Shown here: one piece after another, positions 1-8,671 of the stretch
Layout: each line of letters starts with the position of its first letter
Position numbering within the stretch: position 1 is the stretch's first letter
Notes under the pieces: generated by a model
What the model was told of the DNA's origin: nothing
Seen by the model: only the letters and a program-made list of their open reading frames with translations
Databases searched by the model: none
Program-made: the position numbers and the translations under genes
Source of the DNA: Deltaproteobacteria bacterium
GTDB lineage: Bacteria > Desulfobacterota > Binatia > Binatales > Binataceae
DNA: 64,000 nucleotides
Assembly (NCBI GenBank): GCA_021831785.1
Contig: JAKBMB010000013.1
Location: forward strand, 43,783 to 107,782
Direction of reading: 5' to 3'

Positions 1-511
1 AGCAGACGATACATTTGGAGGGGTCGAAAACAAAATACGGATTCGACTCGTCCTTGGGCGAGTCGAGGTGGTTCCTGCCGCTGTACCCGTAGCGCACGTG
101 ACGAAGCCCAACTACTCCGGCCATGTCCTGCAGCTCGCAATTGCCGTTGGCCGGGCAGGTAAGACAGTCAAGCGGGTGGTCCGAGATATAGAGCTCCATC
201 ACGTTGCGCCGCAGCTCGCCGAGCTTGTCGCTCTGGGTGCGCACCTTCATTCCCGCCGCGACCGGGGTCGTGCACGAGGCCGGGTAGCCGCCTCGCCCGG
301 CGATCTTGACCAGGCAAAGGCGGCAAGAGCCGAAGGGCTCGAGCGAGTCCGTCGCGCAGAGCTTGGGGATATTAACGCCGGCCAGCGCCGCAGCGCGCAG
401 GATGGACGTCCCAACCGGCACGGTGACGGGCTTCCCGTCAATTTCGAGAGTTGCAAACTGTCCCGAATTCCGCGCGGGCGTTCCCCAATCCTTGTCCGTG
501 ATCGATAGCAT
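1..511 (-). CDS. fdsA: NAD-dependent formate dehydrogenase alpha subunit, N-terminal part (cut by window edge)
   Basis: The reading frame opens with an ATG at 511 and runs off the window without a stop, so only about 170 residues are visible. They show a plant-type [2Fe-2S] ferredoxin domain near residues 35-80, with the cysteine run CATDSLEPFGSCRLC. A NuoG-like His/Cys [4Fe-4S] segment (HPLDCLTCPANGNCEL) follows, and the start of a further ferredoxin motif (SKCIVC) lies at the edge. This layout is typical of the alpha subunits of soluble NAD-linked formate dehydrogenases (FdsA) and of NuoG. The FdsB and FdsG-like genes just upstream on the same strand favour formate dehydrogenase. The molybdenum/tungsten domain and its Cys or Sec ligand lie outside the window. 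A palindromic repeat separates this gene from fdsB. Confidence 0.8.
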   Translation of the reverse strand, partial: MLSITDKDWGTPARNSGQFATLEIDGKPVTVPVGTSILRAAALAGVNIPKLCATDSLEPFGSCRLCLVKIAGRGGYPASCTTPVAAGMKVRTQSDKLGELRRNVMELYISDHPLDCLTCPANGNCELQDMAGVVGLRHVRYGYSGRNHLDSPKDESNPYFVFDPSKCIVC

Positions 512-540
512 CGCTGTTCCCCTTTGCTCAGAGCCCGTGA

Positions 541-690
541 ATTTTTGGCAAGCTGCCGCATGTCGCCGTAGGCTGCGCCCGATATGTCTGTAGTGGGGCG
601 GGCCGCCGTGCCCGCCCTGTCGCGGTGATTCATTGGTCGCGCGGGCGTGGCGCCCGCGCATCATGGCGGGCACGGCGGCCCGCCCCACTA
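541..690. repeat. MITE-like palindromic element with 26-bp terminal inverted repeats plus adjoining tail
   Basis: The core at 591-690 is bounded by perfect 26-bp inverted termini (left 591-616 beginning TAGTGGGGCGGG, right 665-690). Its interior holds a second palindrome (GCGCGGGCGTGGCGCCCGCGC region). A tail at 541-590 (reverse complement begins CAGACATATCGGGCGCAG) matches the tail at about 31946-32000 in the phage cluster. The element lies between fdsB and fdsA, so a transcript of this operon would carry a strong hairpin here. No coding capacity is seen. Confidence 0.75.
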
Positions 691-714
691 CGCAAAACTT
701 CACCAACTCTCAGT

Positions 715-2310
715 TTAGCCCTGGGGCGCCCGGCCGGTAAGCGCCTGCTGTTCCTGCGCAGCCTCGAGATCGCTCGGCGAGAGACCAAAATCGCCCGGAA
801 AATGCCTAAGCGCGCTCATCACCGGTAGCGGCGTCAGCCCGCCGAGCGCGCACAGCGAGCCGAATTTCATCGTCTCGCACAGCTCTTCGAGCAAAGCGAT
901 ATTCGCTTCGCGCTCCACGTTCTTCAGGATGCGCCCGATCACTTCCACCCCGCGGACCGAGCCGATTCGGCATGGCGTGCACTTGCCGCACGATTCGAGC
1001 GCGCAAAACTCCATCGCATAGCGCGCCATCTCTGCCATATCCACCGTGTCGTCGAAGACGACGATGCCGCCGTGGCCCAGCAATCCGCCGCGGGCGGCCA
1101 GCGCTTCGTAGTCGAGCGGCGTGTCCAACTCGTTCTCCGGCAGGTAAGCGCCCAAAGGTCCCCCGACCTGCACCGCGCGCAACGGGCGCCCGCTCGCGGT
1201 GCCTCCGCCATAATCATATATAATCTCGCGCAGCGTGACGCCGAAGCCCTTCTCGATAAGCCCGGGCCGCTTGACGTTGCCGGCCAACTGGATCGGCAGC
1301 GTCCCGCGCGAGCGGCCCATGCCGTAGTCCTTATAGAAGCGGCCCCCTTTTTCAAGAACGATCGGCACCGTGGCAAACGTCACCAGGTTGTTAACGATGG
1401 TTGGTTTGCCGAACAGTCCTTCGACCGCCGGCACCGGCGGCCTGTAGCGCACCATCCCGCGCTTGCCCTCCAGGCTTTCAAGCATCGCGGTTTCTTCGCC
1501 GCAAATGTAGGAGCCGGCCCCAACGCGCACTTCGAGATCAAACCTCTTCGCGCTGCCCAGGACATCCTCGCCGAGGTAGCCGCGCTCGTAGGCGGCATCA
1601 ATCGCGCGAACCAGGGCGCGATACGAATGGGGATATTCGGAGCGCAGGTAGACGTATCCCTGGGCGGCGCCGATGCAAACCGCTGCGATCGTCATCCCTT
1701 CGATCAGCACAAGGGGGTCGCCCTCCATGAGCATCCGATCGGCGAAGGTCCCCGAGTCGCCCTCGTCGGCGTTGCACACTACGTACTTTCGATCGGCGCT
1801 GGTCTCGAGCGCGGTCTTCCATTTGATGCCAGCGGGAAAAGCCGCGCCGCCGCGTCCCCTAAGCTCCGAAAGCGAAATCTCGTCAACTATTTGCGCCCCT
1901 GTCATCTCCAGCGCCCGCTTAAGGCCGCGGTATCCCCCATGCGCGAGATACGCGTCGAGCGACCCCGGGTCGGTTATCCCCACGCGGGCGAAGGTCAGGC
2001 GCTCCTGCTTTTTAAGGTACGCAATCGCCTCGGTGAGACCCAGCCGGAGACGATGATCTTTGCCGTCGAGAAAACCGGCTTCGAACAGCGATTCTACATC
2101 CGCGCCGGTCACGGGACCGTACGCGACACGGCCTTGTGCCGTATCGACCTCGACCATCGGTTCGAGCCAGTAAAGGCCGCGCGAGCCGGTGCGGATGATG
2201 TGCGGCATCTCGCCACGCCGCGCGCCGTGCGCCTGCAGCGCGCGCGCGACCTCGCCGGCGCCGAGCGAAAGCGCGCCTGAGTCCTGCGGAACGTATATCG
2301 TCTCGCTCAT
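715..2310 (-). CDS. fdsB: NAD-dependent formate dehydrogenase beta subunit (NuoF-like, FMN/NADH site)
   Basis: This 531-residue protein is the NADH/FMN-binding diaphorase subunit that passes formate-derived electrons to NAD. Residues 1-90 look like the thioredoxin-like N-terminal extension of FdsB/HoxF-type subunits. The Gly-rich FMN/NADH motif (RGRGGAAFPAG) is at about 151-161, and an NADH-site segment (NADEGDSGTFADR) follows near 180. The SLBB-like domain is in the middle. The C-terminal [4Fe-4S] motif ESCGKCTPCR lies near 440 with a distal cysteine (GSLCALGG). The length fits FdsB rather than the shorter NuoF of many complex I systems. Its start overlaps the stop of the gamma gene by four bases, which indicates translational coupling. 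A NuoF or hydrogenase HoxF role is possible but is not supported by the neighbours. Confidence 0.85.
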   Translation of the reverse strand: MSETIYVPQDSGALSLGAGEVARALQAHGARRGEMPHIIRTGSRGLYWLEPMVEVDTAQGRVAYGPVTGADVESLFEAGFLDGKDHRLRLGLTEAIAYLKKQERLTFARVGITDPGSLDAYLAHGGYRGLKRALEMTGAQIVDEISLSELRGRGGAAFPAGIKWKTALETSADRKYVVCNADEGDSGTFADRMLMEGDPLVLIEGMTIAAVCIGAAQGYVYLRSEYPHSYRALVRAIDAAYERGYLGEDVLGSAKRFDLEVRVGAGSYICGEETAMLESLEGKRGMVRYRPPVPAVEGLFGKPTIVNNLVTFATVPIVLEKGGRFYKDYGMGRSRGTLPIQLAGNVKRPGLIEKGFGVTLREIIYDYGGGTASGRPLRAVQVGGPLGAYLPENELDTPLDYEALAARGGLLGHGGIVVFDDTVDMAEMARYAMEFCALESCGKCTPCRIGSVRGVEVIGRILKNVEREANIALLEELCETMKFGSLCALGGLTPLPVMSALRHFPGDFGLSPSDLEAAQEQQALTGRAPQG

Positions 2311-2789
2311 GAGCGGCGCCCCTCGAAACGCGCGAGCAACCGGTCGAAGCGCTGCGCTGTGACGCGCCCGTAAAGCTCTTCGTCGATCGTTATCGCGGGC
2401 GAGCAGGCGCAGTTCCCCAGGCAGTAGACCGCTTCCAGGGCGAACAAGCGGTCGTCGCTGGTTTGGCCGAAGTCAAGCTGCAATCTTCGCTTGATATGGG
2501 AAGCGAGCGCAACGGCGCCCATCGCCTGGCACGACTCGGCCCGGCAGACGCGGATTACGTGCTTGCCAGGGGGTTCGCTGCGAAAATCATGGTAGAAGCT
2601 GACTACGCCGTGCACTTCGGCCCGCGATAGGTTGAGGACTGCGGCGATGACCGGGATACCCTCGGCAGGAATGTATCCAAAACGCCCTTGCACCTCATGC
2701 AGGATCGGGAGCAAGGCTCCGGGTTTGTGCTTGAGTGAGAACGCGATTGAGCGGACCGCTTCTTTATCCCATTCCGGTTCGATAGCCAT
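2307..2789 (-). CDS. fdsG: NAD-dependent formate dehydrogenase gamma subunit (NuoE-like [2Fe-2S])
   Basis: This 160-residue thioredoxin-fold ferredoxin is the first gene of the visible fds operon. The four cluster cysteines are seen as the pair CRAESC near residue 83 and CLGNC near 125. The N-terminal half matches the helical NuoE segment (GRFGYIPAEGIPVIAAVLNLSR and VVSFYHDF, each only partly conserved). Its partner is FdsB, to which it would relay electrons. The gene ends in a four-base overlap with fdsB. The start ATG at 2789 gives the usual family length. Confidence 0.85.
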   Translation of the reverse strand: MAIEPEWDKEAVRSIAFSLKHKPGALLPILHEVQGRFGYIPAEGIPVIAAVLNLSRAEVHGVVSFYHDFRSEPPGKHVIRVCRAESCQAMGAVALASHIKRRLQLDFGQTSDDRLFALEAVYCLGNCACSPAITIDEELYGRVTAQRFDRLLARFEGRRS

Positions 2790-3181
2790 GGGAGCCTTGA
2801 CAGCGCCTTATCGTCCCCCGATGCAGACCCGAATGATCCGCTCCTCCCGATTCTCGCCCTATTATGCGAAGACCCATCGCATCAGGCCTTTTCCTCCGTC
2901 CGTCCACGCGGCCCGCCCACGCTCGACGCGCGCGCAAAAGTGCGTTAGTCGATTTGAGCTACGCAACACCAAGCTTCGCCCCCCCACTCTCGCGTCGTTC
3001 GCTCACTCTGCATAACGACACCTACTTTGCTTAATAATATCGGTTAATATGCCTTGCTTACAGTAGTTCGGCAAAGTCGCGGCCGGCCGGTCGGCTATCC
3101 GGTGACAGGGCTGCGCGCAGCGAACGGTAGCGCCGGCGCGTTTAGGCTCGGAGACACGCGCGCGCCGATCGGCCAAGCGAA
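2790..3181. other. Intergenic gap upstream of the fds operon
   Basis: No gene is seen in these 392 bases. The stretch 3012-3068 is clearly AT-richer than its surroundings and is the best place for the fds promoter. On the minus strand TTGCCG and CATATT stand 17 bases apart there, which is only a weak sigma-70 match. No terminator hairpin with a T-run is seen. Confidence 0.3.
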
Positions 3182-4045
3182 TCAGGAGCGGGTCGCGGCC
3201 CCGTCGCGCAGCGCCGCCGCATGATGCGCCACGTGGTCGGCCATGAAGGTCGAGACGAAATAATAGCTGTGGTCGTACCCGGGCCTTAGGCGCAGGCTTA
3301 ATCGCTGCCCAGCTTTAGCGCAGGCCGCTTCGAGCAGCTCGGGTTTCAACTGTTGCTTTAAGAATTGATCAGCTTCTCCTTGGTCGACCAGCAGCACGCC
3401 CGGAAAACGCGCGCCGTCCTCCAAGAGCGCCGTGGCGTCATAGCGTCTGGCGGCGCGAAGGTCACCGCCGAGGTATCCCGAAAAAGCCTTGTGACCCCAC
3501 GGACATTGAAGCGGCGCGGCGATCGGCGCAAAAGCGGAAATCGAAGCGTAGCGCTGCGGGTTTTTGAGGCCTATCGTCAGCGCGCCGTGACCACCCATCG
3601 AATGGCCGAAGATTCCCTGGCGGCTGCGGTCAGCCGAAAAGTTGTCCCCGATTAGCTCCGGCAATTCCTCCGTCACGTACCTGTACATGCGGTAGTTTTT
3701 CGACCACGGTTCGACCGTGGCGTCGAGGTAAAAGCCCGCGCCGGTGCCGAAGTCCCAGTCGGTGTCTTCGCCCGCAATTCCGGCTCCGCGCGGGCTGGCG
3801 TCCGGCGCGACCAGCATCAGCCCGTGCTCGGCGGCCAGGCGCTGCGCGCCGCCCTTGATGAAGAAAGTTTCCTCGGTGCAGGTCAGCCCGGCAAGGTAAG
3901 TCAAAACCGGGACCGCACCGGCTTTAGCCTGCGGGGGACGATACACGCCCAACCGCATCGTCGTGCCGGTAGCCTGGCTCGAATGTTCGTAAAAGCCTTG
4001 GATTCCTCCGAAGCAAGCGTGCTCGCTCAGCACTTTCAGTGTCAT
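3182..4045 (-). CDS. fghA: S-formylglutathione hydrolase
   Basis: This 287-residue alpha/beta hydrolase belongs to the esterase D family, which hydrolyses S-formylglutathione to formate and glutathione in the glutathione-dependent formaldehyde oxidation route. The family signature LTYLAGLTCTEETFFIKGGAQ is present in part near residues 48-68. The nucleophile elbow GHSMGGHG places the catalytic serine at 149. The aspartate is in the VDQGEADQFL segment and the histidine in RPGYDHSYYF near 257. The length is typical of the family. Its product, formate, is the substrate of the dehydrogenase encoded next door on the same strand, so a shared role in C1 oxidation is likely. No glutathione-dependent formaldehyde dehydrogenase is visible in the window. 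Confidence 0.9.
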   Translation of the reverse strand: MTLKVLSEHACFGGIQGFYEHSSQATGTTMRLGVYRPPQAKAGAVPVLTYLAGLTCTEETFFIKGGAQRLAAEHGLMLVAPDASPRGAGIAGEDTDWDFGTGAGFYLDATVEPWSKNYRMYRYVTEELPELIGDNFSADRSRQGIFGHSMGGHGALTIGLKNPQRYASISAFAPIAAPLQCPWGHKAFSGYLGGDLRAARRYDATALLEDGARFPGVLLVDQGEADQFLKQQLKPELLEAACAKAGQRLSLRLRPGYDHSYYFVSTFMADHVAHHAAALRDGAATRS

Positions 4046-4329
4046 AGCGTCTCGCCATCCATACGAACTCGGTCATCGAACCATCATTGGTGAGCATGCA
4101 TAGGCCCCTGGCGCGCCGCAAGCCCCAGGCCACGGATGCGTTCATCGCTCGGGGCATTATATCGCGTGAAACGGCGCACTCGCGACCCGCCCCCGCCGGC
4201 GCGTTTCGGAGCGCTTTGCGCTGACGCGACCTACGTTGTCCGTGTCGACTCGCCTAGGCGCGCCGGCTCAGCATGATCGCCTCGCGAGCCGCACCAGCTC
4301 GGCTCGCGAGGCGGTGTCAGACAGAGCGT

Positions 4330-6015
4330 TCACTTCAGGGCGAAAATCGCCACGGTATCGCCATACGCGTAGGCTAGCTGGAAGCTGCCTCCCGCCGCCA
4401 CCGCGACGTACTGTTTGCCCGCCACCGCGTAAGTCACCGGAGGCGCATTGACGCCCGCGCCCAGGTAAAAGCGCCACAACATGGCGCCGGTCCTGGCGTT
4501 AAAGGCATCGAAGCTGCCGTCGCCCTCGCCGGTAAACACAAGGTTGCCGGCGGTGGCCAGAGCGCCGCCGATCATCGGCTCAGGGGCGTGATACTGCCAG
4601 GCAACTCTGCCGTTGTCCACGTTGATCGCCGTGAACGTGCCGTCCTGAATGCTCTTAGCGCCGGAGGCGTTGAAGAACGCGCTGCCAAGCTTCATGTGGC
4701 CCGGGACGAACGGCGAAGTCACCGTGGTAAAGGTCATTAGCTGGTCCATGCCCAACACGTAGACCATATGTGTCAGCGGCGAAAAGGCGGGCGGCGACCA
4801 CTCGCTGCCGCCGTTAGCGCCGGGCAGGATGTCTACGCCGGTCTTGGTCGGCGGCATCATGAAGTTTTTGGACTGGATCACGAAGGGCTGGGACTTCCTA
4901 ATCAGTTGTCCGTTGCGGCGGTCCACGATATAGAAAAATCCCGTCTTCCCCGCTTCGCCGGCCGCGGGAATGCGTCTGCCGCGGTCGTTGACATCGAACA
5001 GCATAACATTGCTGACAGCGTCATAGTCCCATACGTCGTGCGGCACTTCCTGGTAATACCAGGCGAGTTCACCGTTGCTCGCGTGCAAGGCGACGATCGA
5101 GTCGGTGTAGAGGTTGTCGCCCTGCCTGACCGAGCCGTCCATGTCAGGGTTGGGATTTCCGACCGCGAAGATCACCAGGTCCTGCTGCGGGTCTATCGCC
5201 GGCGTGGTCCACACCATGCCGCCACCGGACTTCCACGATTCGCCGGACCAGCTCGCCGGGTTCGTCGAGTTCCAACGCCAGATGGGACGGCCGGAGTTGG
5301 CGTCGTAAGCCGCGACAAAGCCGCGGATCGGCCACTCGCCGCCCGAGCTCCCCACGATCACCATCCCCTTGTAGACCTGCGGGGTCATGGTCTCGGAGTA
5401 CCCGGCCATGGGTTCGGCCACCTGCTGCTCCCACAGCATCTTGCCGTCGGCGGCGTCGATCGCCACCAACTTGGCATCCAGCGTCCCCAGGTAAAGCTTG
5501 CCGTAGGCAGCCGCTACGCCCCGGTTGACCGGCCCGCAGCAAAACTTCATCGACCCGAGGCGATGAGCGTGCGACCAAAGGGTAATTCCGGTCTTCGCGT
5601 CAAGCGCCATGATTTTCATGTAACCGTTGACCATCGGCGTGGTGATGTACATCACGCCGTTGATCACCAAGGGCGTAGTCTCGAAGCTCGCGGTCATCCC
5701 GGTCTGCACGATCGCCACGGGAGCCAGCCTGCGGACGTTGCGGTCGTCGACCTGCCGCAGTTCGGAAAAGCGCTGGTTCGAATAGTTGGCGCCATGAATC
5801 ACCCAGTTCGCGCCGTCCCGGCCCGCGTTCATCAGCATCTGGTCCGTCACGCGGACCGCCTGGGGATTAGCCAGCGGAACGTTGATCGCCACCGTATGCG
5901 CAGAACCAGATTCGCCTTGCGCAAGCGCGGTCCCGCAGACCGCGGCCAGCAGCAGCGCTCCGGCGCCGGCGCACAAAAGTCCCACAAACCCGAGCCTATA
6001 TCTAGGTCGTCCCAT
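4330..6015 (-). CDS. PQQ-dependent alcohol dehydrogenase, lanthanide-type active site
   Basis: This secreted quinoprotein of the methanol/ethanol dehydrogenase family has an eight-bladed propeller and would oxidise an alcohol in the periplasm. An ATG at 6015 is preferred over 6039 because an AAAGGGGGGAGC ribosome site lies just before it. It gives 561 residues with a signal peptide ending about ALAQG. Adjacent cysteines (FCCGPVNRG, about 159-160) form the disulfide usual in this family. The GNPNPD segment near 286 replaces the common GNPxPW. The catalytic Asp at 330 sits in WDYD, and a second Asp two residues on (332) is the hallmark that separates lanthanide-using XoxF/ExaF enzymes from calcium MxaF. 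Repeated Trp-docking blades (LWSH, MLWEQQ, PIWRW, VAWQY, MLWRF) are visible. The cytochrome c gene immediately upstream is its probable electron acceptor. The substrate (methanol or longer alcohol) cannot be decided here. Confidence 0.85.
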   Translation of the reverse strand: MGRPRYRLGFVGLLCAGAGALLLAAVCGTALAQGESGSAHTVAINVPLANPQAVRVTDQMLMNAGRDGANWVIHGANYSNQRFSELRQVDDRNVRRLAPVAIVQTGMTASFETTPLVINGVMYITTPMVNGYMKIMALDAKTGITLWSHAHRLGSMKFCCGPVNRGVAAAYGKLYLGTLDAKLVAIDAADGKMLWEQQVAEPMAGYSETMTPQVYKGMVIVGSSGGEWPIRGFVAAYDANSGRPIWRWNSTNPASWSGESWKSGGGMVWTTPAIDPQQDLVIFAVGNPNPDMDGSVRQGDNLYTDSIVALHASNGELAWYYQEVPHDVWDYDAVSNVMLFDVNDRGRRIPAAGEAGKTGFFYIVDRRNGQLIRKSQPFVIQSKNFMMPPTKTGVDILPGANGGSEWSPPAFSPLTHMVYVLGMDQLMTFTTVTSPFVPGHMKLGSAFFNASGAKSIQDGTFTAINVDNGRVAWQYHAPEPMIGGALATAGNLVFTGEGDGSFDAFNARTGAMLWRFYLGAGVNAPPVTYAVAGKQYVAVAAGGSFQLAYAYGDTVAIFALK

Positions 6016-6081
6016 TATGCTCCCCCCTTTTATGGTCAATTAGCCCCCTGCCGGCCGCTAGTCGGCGCTTGAACTTCGTCG

Positions 6082-6708
6082 CTATCGCCCGCTCTCGCCG
6101 GTTTGCTTGTCATCCGCGCCGGGAAAAGGCAGCAGCTTCACTCTTCCGAGCGCGGCTGACGAGAACGGAGTCGAGCCGGACGGGTAATGGTTGCGGTAAA
6201 GGATATACGTGAATATCAGCTCGTACTCATCTTTGCCAAGCCTGCCCGGGTTATCATACGGCATTTGCGTGGCGATAAATCCAAATAACTGCGTGGCCGT
6301 AATCTTGTTAAACTCGACGTCGTTCTTGAACACGTCCCCCGCCAAAGGCGGTCCGGAAAGCCCTTCTAGATTTGTCCCATGACAAGCGGCGCAGTGCTGG
6401 GCGAACAGCCCCTCACCGGTTTTCGCCTGCTCAACGGTATAGTAGCCGCTGGCGCCGCTGTTGGCGATGCGACTCGCGTCAGCTTGAAGAACGCTGGCGG
6501 GCGCTGCCTGAGCGCAGGTGATGCCAACGAGGAAACACCAAGCCGCGACAAGTCCGGCATGAACCAACCGCCGTCCTGTTGCGAGCGTCTGCGGACCTGC
6601 CCGACGCCTTGGTCGCCGAGGTCGGTCCGGCGCGATCTTCGTACGTGGACTATCCGCCCAGTCACCTTTCGCAATCGGCGAAAAACCCCTAATCAAACTT
6701 GGCAACAC
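6082..6708 (-). CDS. Class I cytochrome c, probable electron acceptor of the PQQ dehydrogenase
   Basis: This 208-residue secreted monohaem cytochrome c has the haem attachment site CAACH at residues 106-110. The likely axial methionine is in ATQMPYDNPG near 148. A hydrophobic export segment runs from about 50 to 68 and ends TCAQA. The annotated ATG gives a long basic N-terminus before the signal peptide. A TTG near 6567 (just before VHAGLVAAW) would give a normal signal peptide and may be the true start. It lies 67 bases upstream of the PQQ dehydrogenase on the same strand, the usual pairing of quinoprotein and dedicated cytochrome (XoxG/MxaG-like in role). Confidence 0.8.
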   Translation of the reverse strand: MLPSLIRGFSPIAKGDWADSPRTKIAPDRPRRPRRRAGPQTLATGRRLVHAGLVAAWCFLVGITCAQAAPASVLQADASRIANSGASGYYTVEQAKTGEGLFAQHCAACHGTNLEGLSGPPLAGDVFKNDVEFNKITATQLFGFIATQMPYDNPGRLGKDEYELIFTYILYRNHYPSGSTPFSSAALGRVKLLPFPGADDKQTGESGR

Positions 6709-7059
6709 TTTTGCTAGTCTAGGGAGCGCTTAGGGAACAGCGTTTTTCATAAACTAACGAGGTTGGCGTGTCAAGAATTGGCCGCTCTCGCATTGCTTGC
6801 CGGCGCCGATTCGGTGCTCGCGCGCTCCGCGCTGAAGCAACAGAGCTAGATCGGGGCTGCCAGCGCCGCGCGAGGAGCGCCGCCTATCGCGAAGCGTGCA
6901 GCCTTGTTTACGGATCGAAGCGCGTGCTAAACAGGCCGTGAGATTCGCGCCTGTCGCGCTTGGCCGACGCGGGTTCGCCGGTCCGCCGTTTCCAGCCCTA
7001 ATCCGGTAATCCACGCAACGCCGGGCGAGCATGATTTGGTGAGAGAGATTGCTTGGCGC
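6709..7059. other. Intergenic gap upstream of the cytochrome c/PQQ pair
   Basis: About 350 bases without a credible gene. The short frames here have no ribosome site, no domain-like pattern and biased composition. The promoter of the cytochrome c/PQQ dehydrogenase pair should lie at 6710-6780, where the sequence is locally AT-richer, but no clear -35/-10 pair was identified. Confidence 0.3.
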
Positions 7060-7137
7060 GCCCCCTTAGCTCAGTTAGGATAGAGCACAGGATTCCTAAT
7101 CCTGGGGCCGTGGGTTCGAATCCCGCAGGGGGCGCCA
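7060..7137 (+). tRNA. tRNA-Arg (anticodon CCU), CCA encoded
   Basis: A full cloverleaf can be folded. The acceptor stem is GCCCCCT (7060-7066) with AGGGGGC (7127-7133), the D arm is GCTC/GAGC, and the anticodon stem is CAGGA/TCCTG with loop TTCCTAA. This places CCU at positions 34-36. The T arm is GTGGG/CCCGC with TTCGAAT. The discriminator is G at 7134 and CCA is encoded at 7135-7137. Integrase remnants and an integrated element follow within 4 kb, so this tRNA is a plausible attachment site. Confidence 0.93.
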
Positions 7138-7432
7138 GTTTTCCCGCGAGCCGATGTTTCGAGATGTCAAGTTCCGCACGTCGTGACTTTGGCTCAACTT
7201 GGGCTGTGTGACGACATCCCGATACCGCTCGAGGCTGAAAGATGAAGAGCCCCACGCACCGAAGCAAGCTGAAGCCGCGCGCGAGCACGCTATGAGAGCA
7301 GGTCTAGAAACGGGCTGTGATGTGGCCCTTCGGACGTTGGCTTTCGCGGCTTTCGCGAAATCGCCCATTCGCTTGATTGGGGCTTCCCTCTCTCCCATGT
7401 ATGCGGAAAACATCGTACGCTGATTCAACCAT

Positions 7433-7999
7433 ATGGCTGAGCAGACACAGGAGATCACACGGATCGCGGTTCCGGCATTGGACGCGATTTTGGGCAAGGA
7501 TTTTCGTGTCCTCGACAGCGGCTTCGTTCGCGTCGTGGACTACATGGGCAGCGACGATGCCATTGTCCAAGCAGCGCGTGTCTCTTACGGTCGAGGCACG
7601 AAGCGCATTCGTGAGGATCGAGGGCTGATCCGATTCTTGATGCGGCATCGGCATACGACCCCTTTCGAGATGTGCGAGATCAAGCTTCACGTTCGAGCAC
7701 CGATGGACTGCTGGCGGCAGTGGATTCGGCATCGGACGGCGAACGTGAACGAGTACTCCACCCGATACTCCGTAGCGATAGAGGCGGCCCAGCTGACGCC
7801 TCCCGATGCTTGGCGAACGCAAGCCACACAGAACCGGCAGGGTTCAGGCGCAGCGATCGACACGTCGGTCGGAGCGGCCCTGTCTGCGCGAGAGGAAGAG
7901 CTCCATCGGCTGGCTCGCGAAGTTTACGAGGAGAGGCTTTCGAAGGGTGTCGCCCGTGAACAGGCCCGCAAAGACCTCCCGCTCTCCACCTACACAGTT
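7433..7999 (+). pseudogene. thyX: Truncated flavin-dependent thymidylate synthase (ThyX)
   Basis: The first ~188 residues match ThyX, which makes dTMP from dUMP with FAD and methylene-folate. The ThyX signature RHRTANVNEYSTRYS (the RHRX7S motif) is intact, as are the upstream RHRHTTPFEM helix and the ARKDLPLSTYT segment. The family then continues with a conserved second half carrying nucleotide- and FAD-binding residues. Here that half is missing: after about 7998 the frame runs on to 8353 with unrelated, Arg/Ser-rich residues, while a different coding pattern appears in another frame. This looks like a deletion or recombination junction that fused a ThyX head to a foreign tail. The truncated protein is unlikely to be active. 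Confidence 0.8.
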
Positions 8000-8462
8000 C
8001 GCTGCGGTGACCGCGGAGATTCAAGCTTCAGGCATCACGATAATCAACGGCACCCCACCGAGAGCAGAAAATCAGTGGCGGAAGGATGCCATTCGGCAGC
8101 TGAACGGTATCGACTCTCTCAGGGAAAAGGAAGAATTCGATACCAGTACGTTCGATTACCGCGAGACGCTCAGGCTCCTATTGGACCTCTACGGGAGATA
8201 CGGTGCCACCCAGAAGATTGTCGTCTCGCCAACGGGCAGCAAGATGCAATCTGTTGCGGTCGGACTGGCATGCGGGTTTCTGAGGGATCTCCAAGTCGTG
8301 TATCCCACACCGCAATCGTTTCCCACGCCGTCGAACTACACAACTGGGGTTAGTAACGTCTATCAACTATCTTTGTCGGCGTTCGCCGCCGTTCCAACGA
8401 CGGTCGGCGCTTACGATGTAGGACTCGGTCAAGGATTGGAACGGAGCGATGCAGCCGGTTGA
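8000..8462 (+). pseudogene. C-terminal remnant of an unidentified gene, out of frame with thyX
   Basis: From the thyX break point a second frame reads like real protein for about 150 residues (TAEIQASGITIINGTPP through VVSPTGSKMQSVAVG to the end at 8462). It has no start codon of its own, so it is probably the 3' end of a gene whose 5' end was lost in the event that cut thyX. The VVSPTGSKMQ segment, followed by an alternating hydrophobic stretch, recalls a nucleotide-fold strand-loop-helix. I do not recognise the family. Confidence 0.45.
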
Positions 8463-8671
8463 GGCTTTCCGTCGTACTCATCTGCGTGTTCGCACCGCGA
8501 ATGCCTACATTCAGAGGTATGCGCCGCACGCCACCCTTACGGCGCCCTTGCACCTTGGTGTGATTCCAAAGGAATCGGATTGCGGGCCAAAATCAACGCT
8601 GGTGTGTTCAGCCGTCGTTGGATGCGGACATTGTTCTCTTTTCCCGGTGCGGCTCAGATGTGTCGAACACA

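Noticed and set aside
1072..2280. 402-codon plus-strand frame opposite fdsB
   Set aside because: It is a GC-driven shadow of fdsB with His/Arg/Ala-rich composition and no motifs.
4768..6072. 434-codon plus-strand frame opposite the PQQ dehydrogenase
   Set aside because: Shadow frame; the minus strand shows clear quinoprotein motifs.
6998..7497. Minus-strand frames over the tRNA with translations such as PPAGFEPTAPG and LRDSNPRPQD
   Set aside because: These are the well-known antisense translations of tRNA genes, not proteins.
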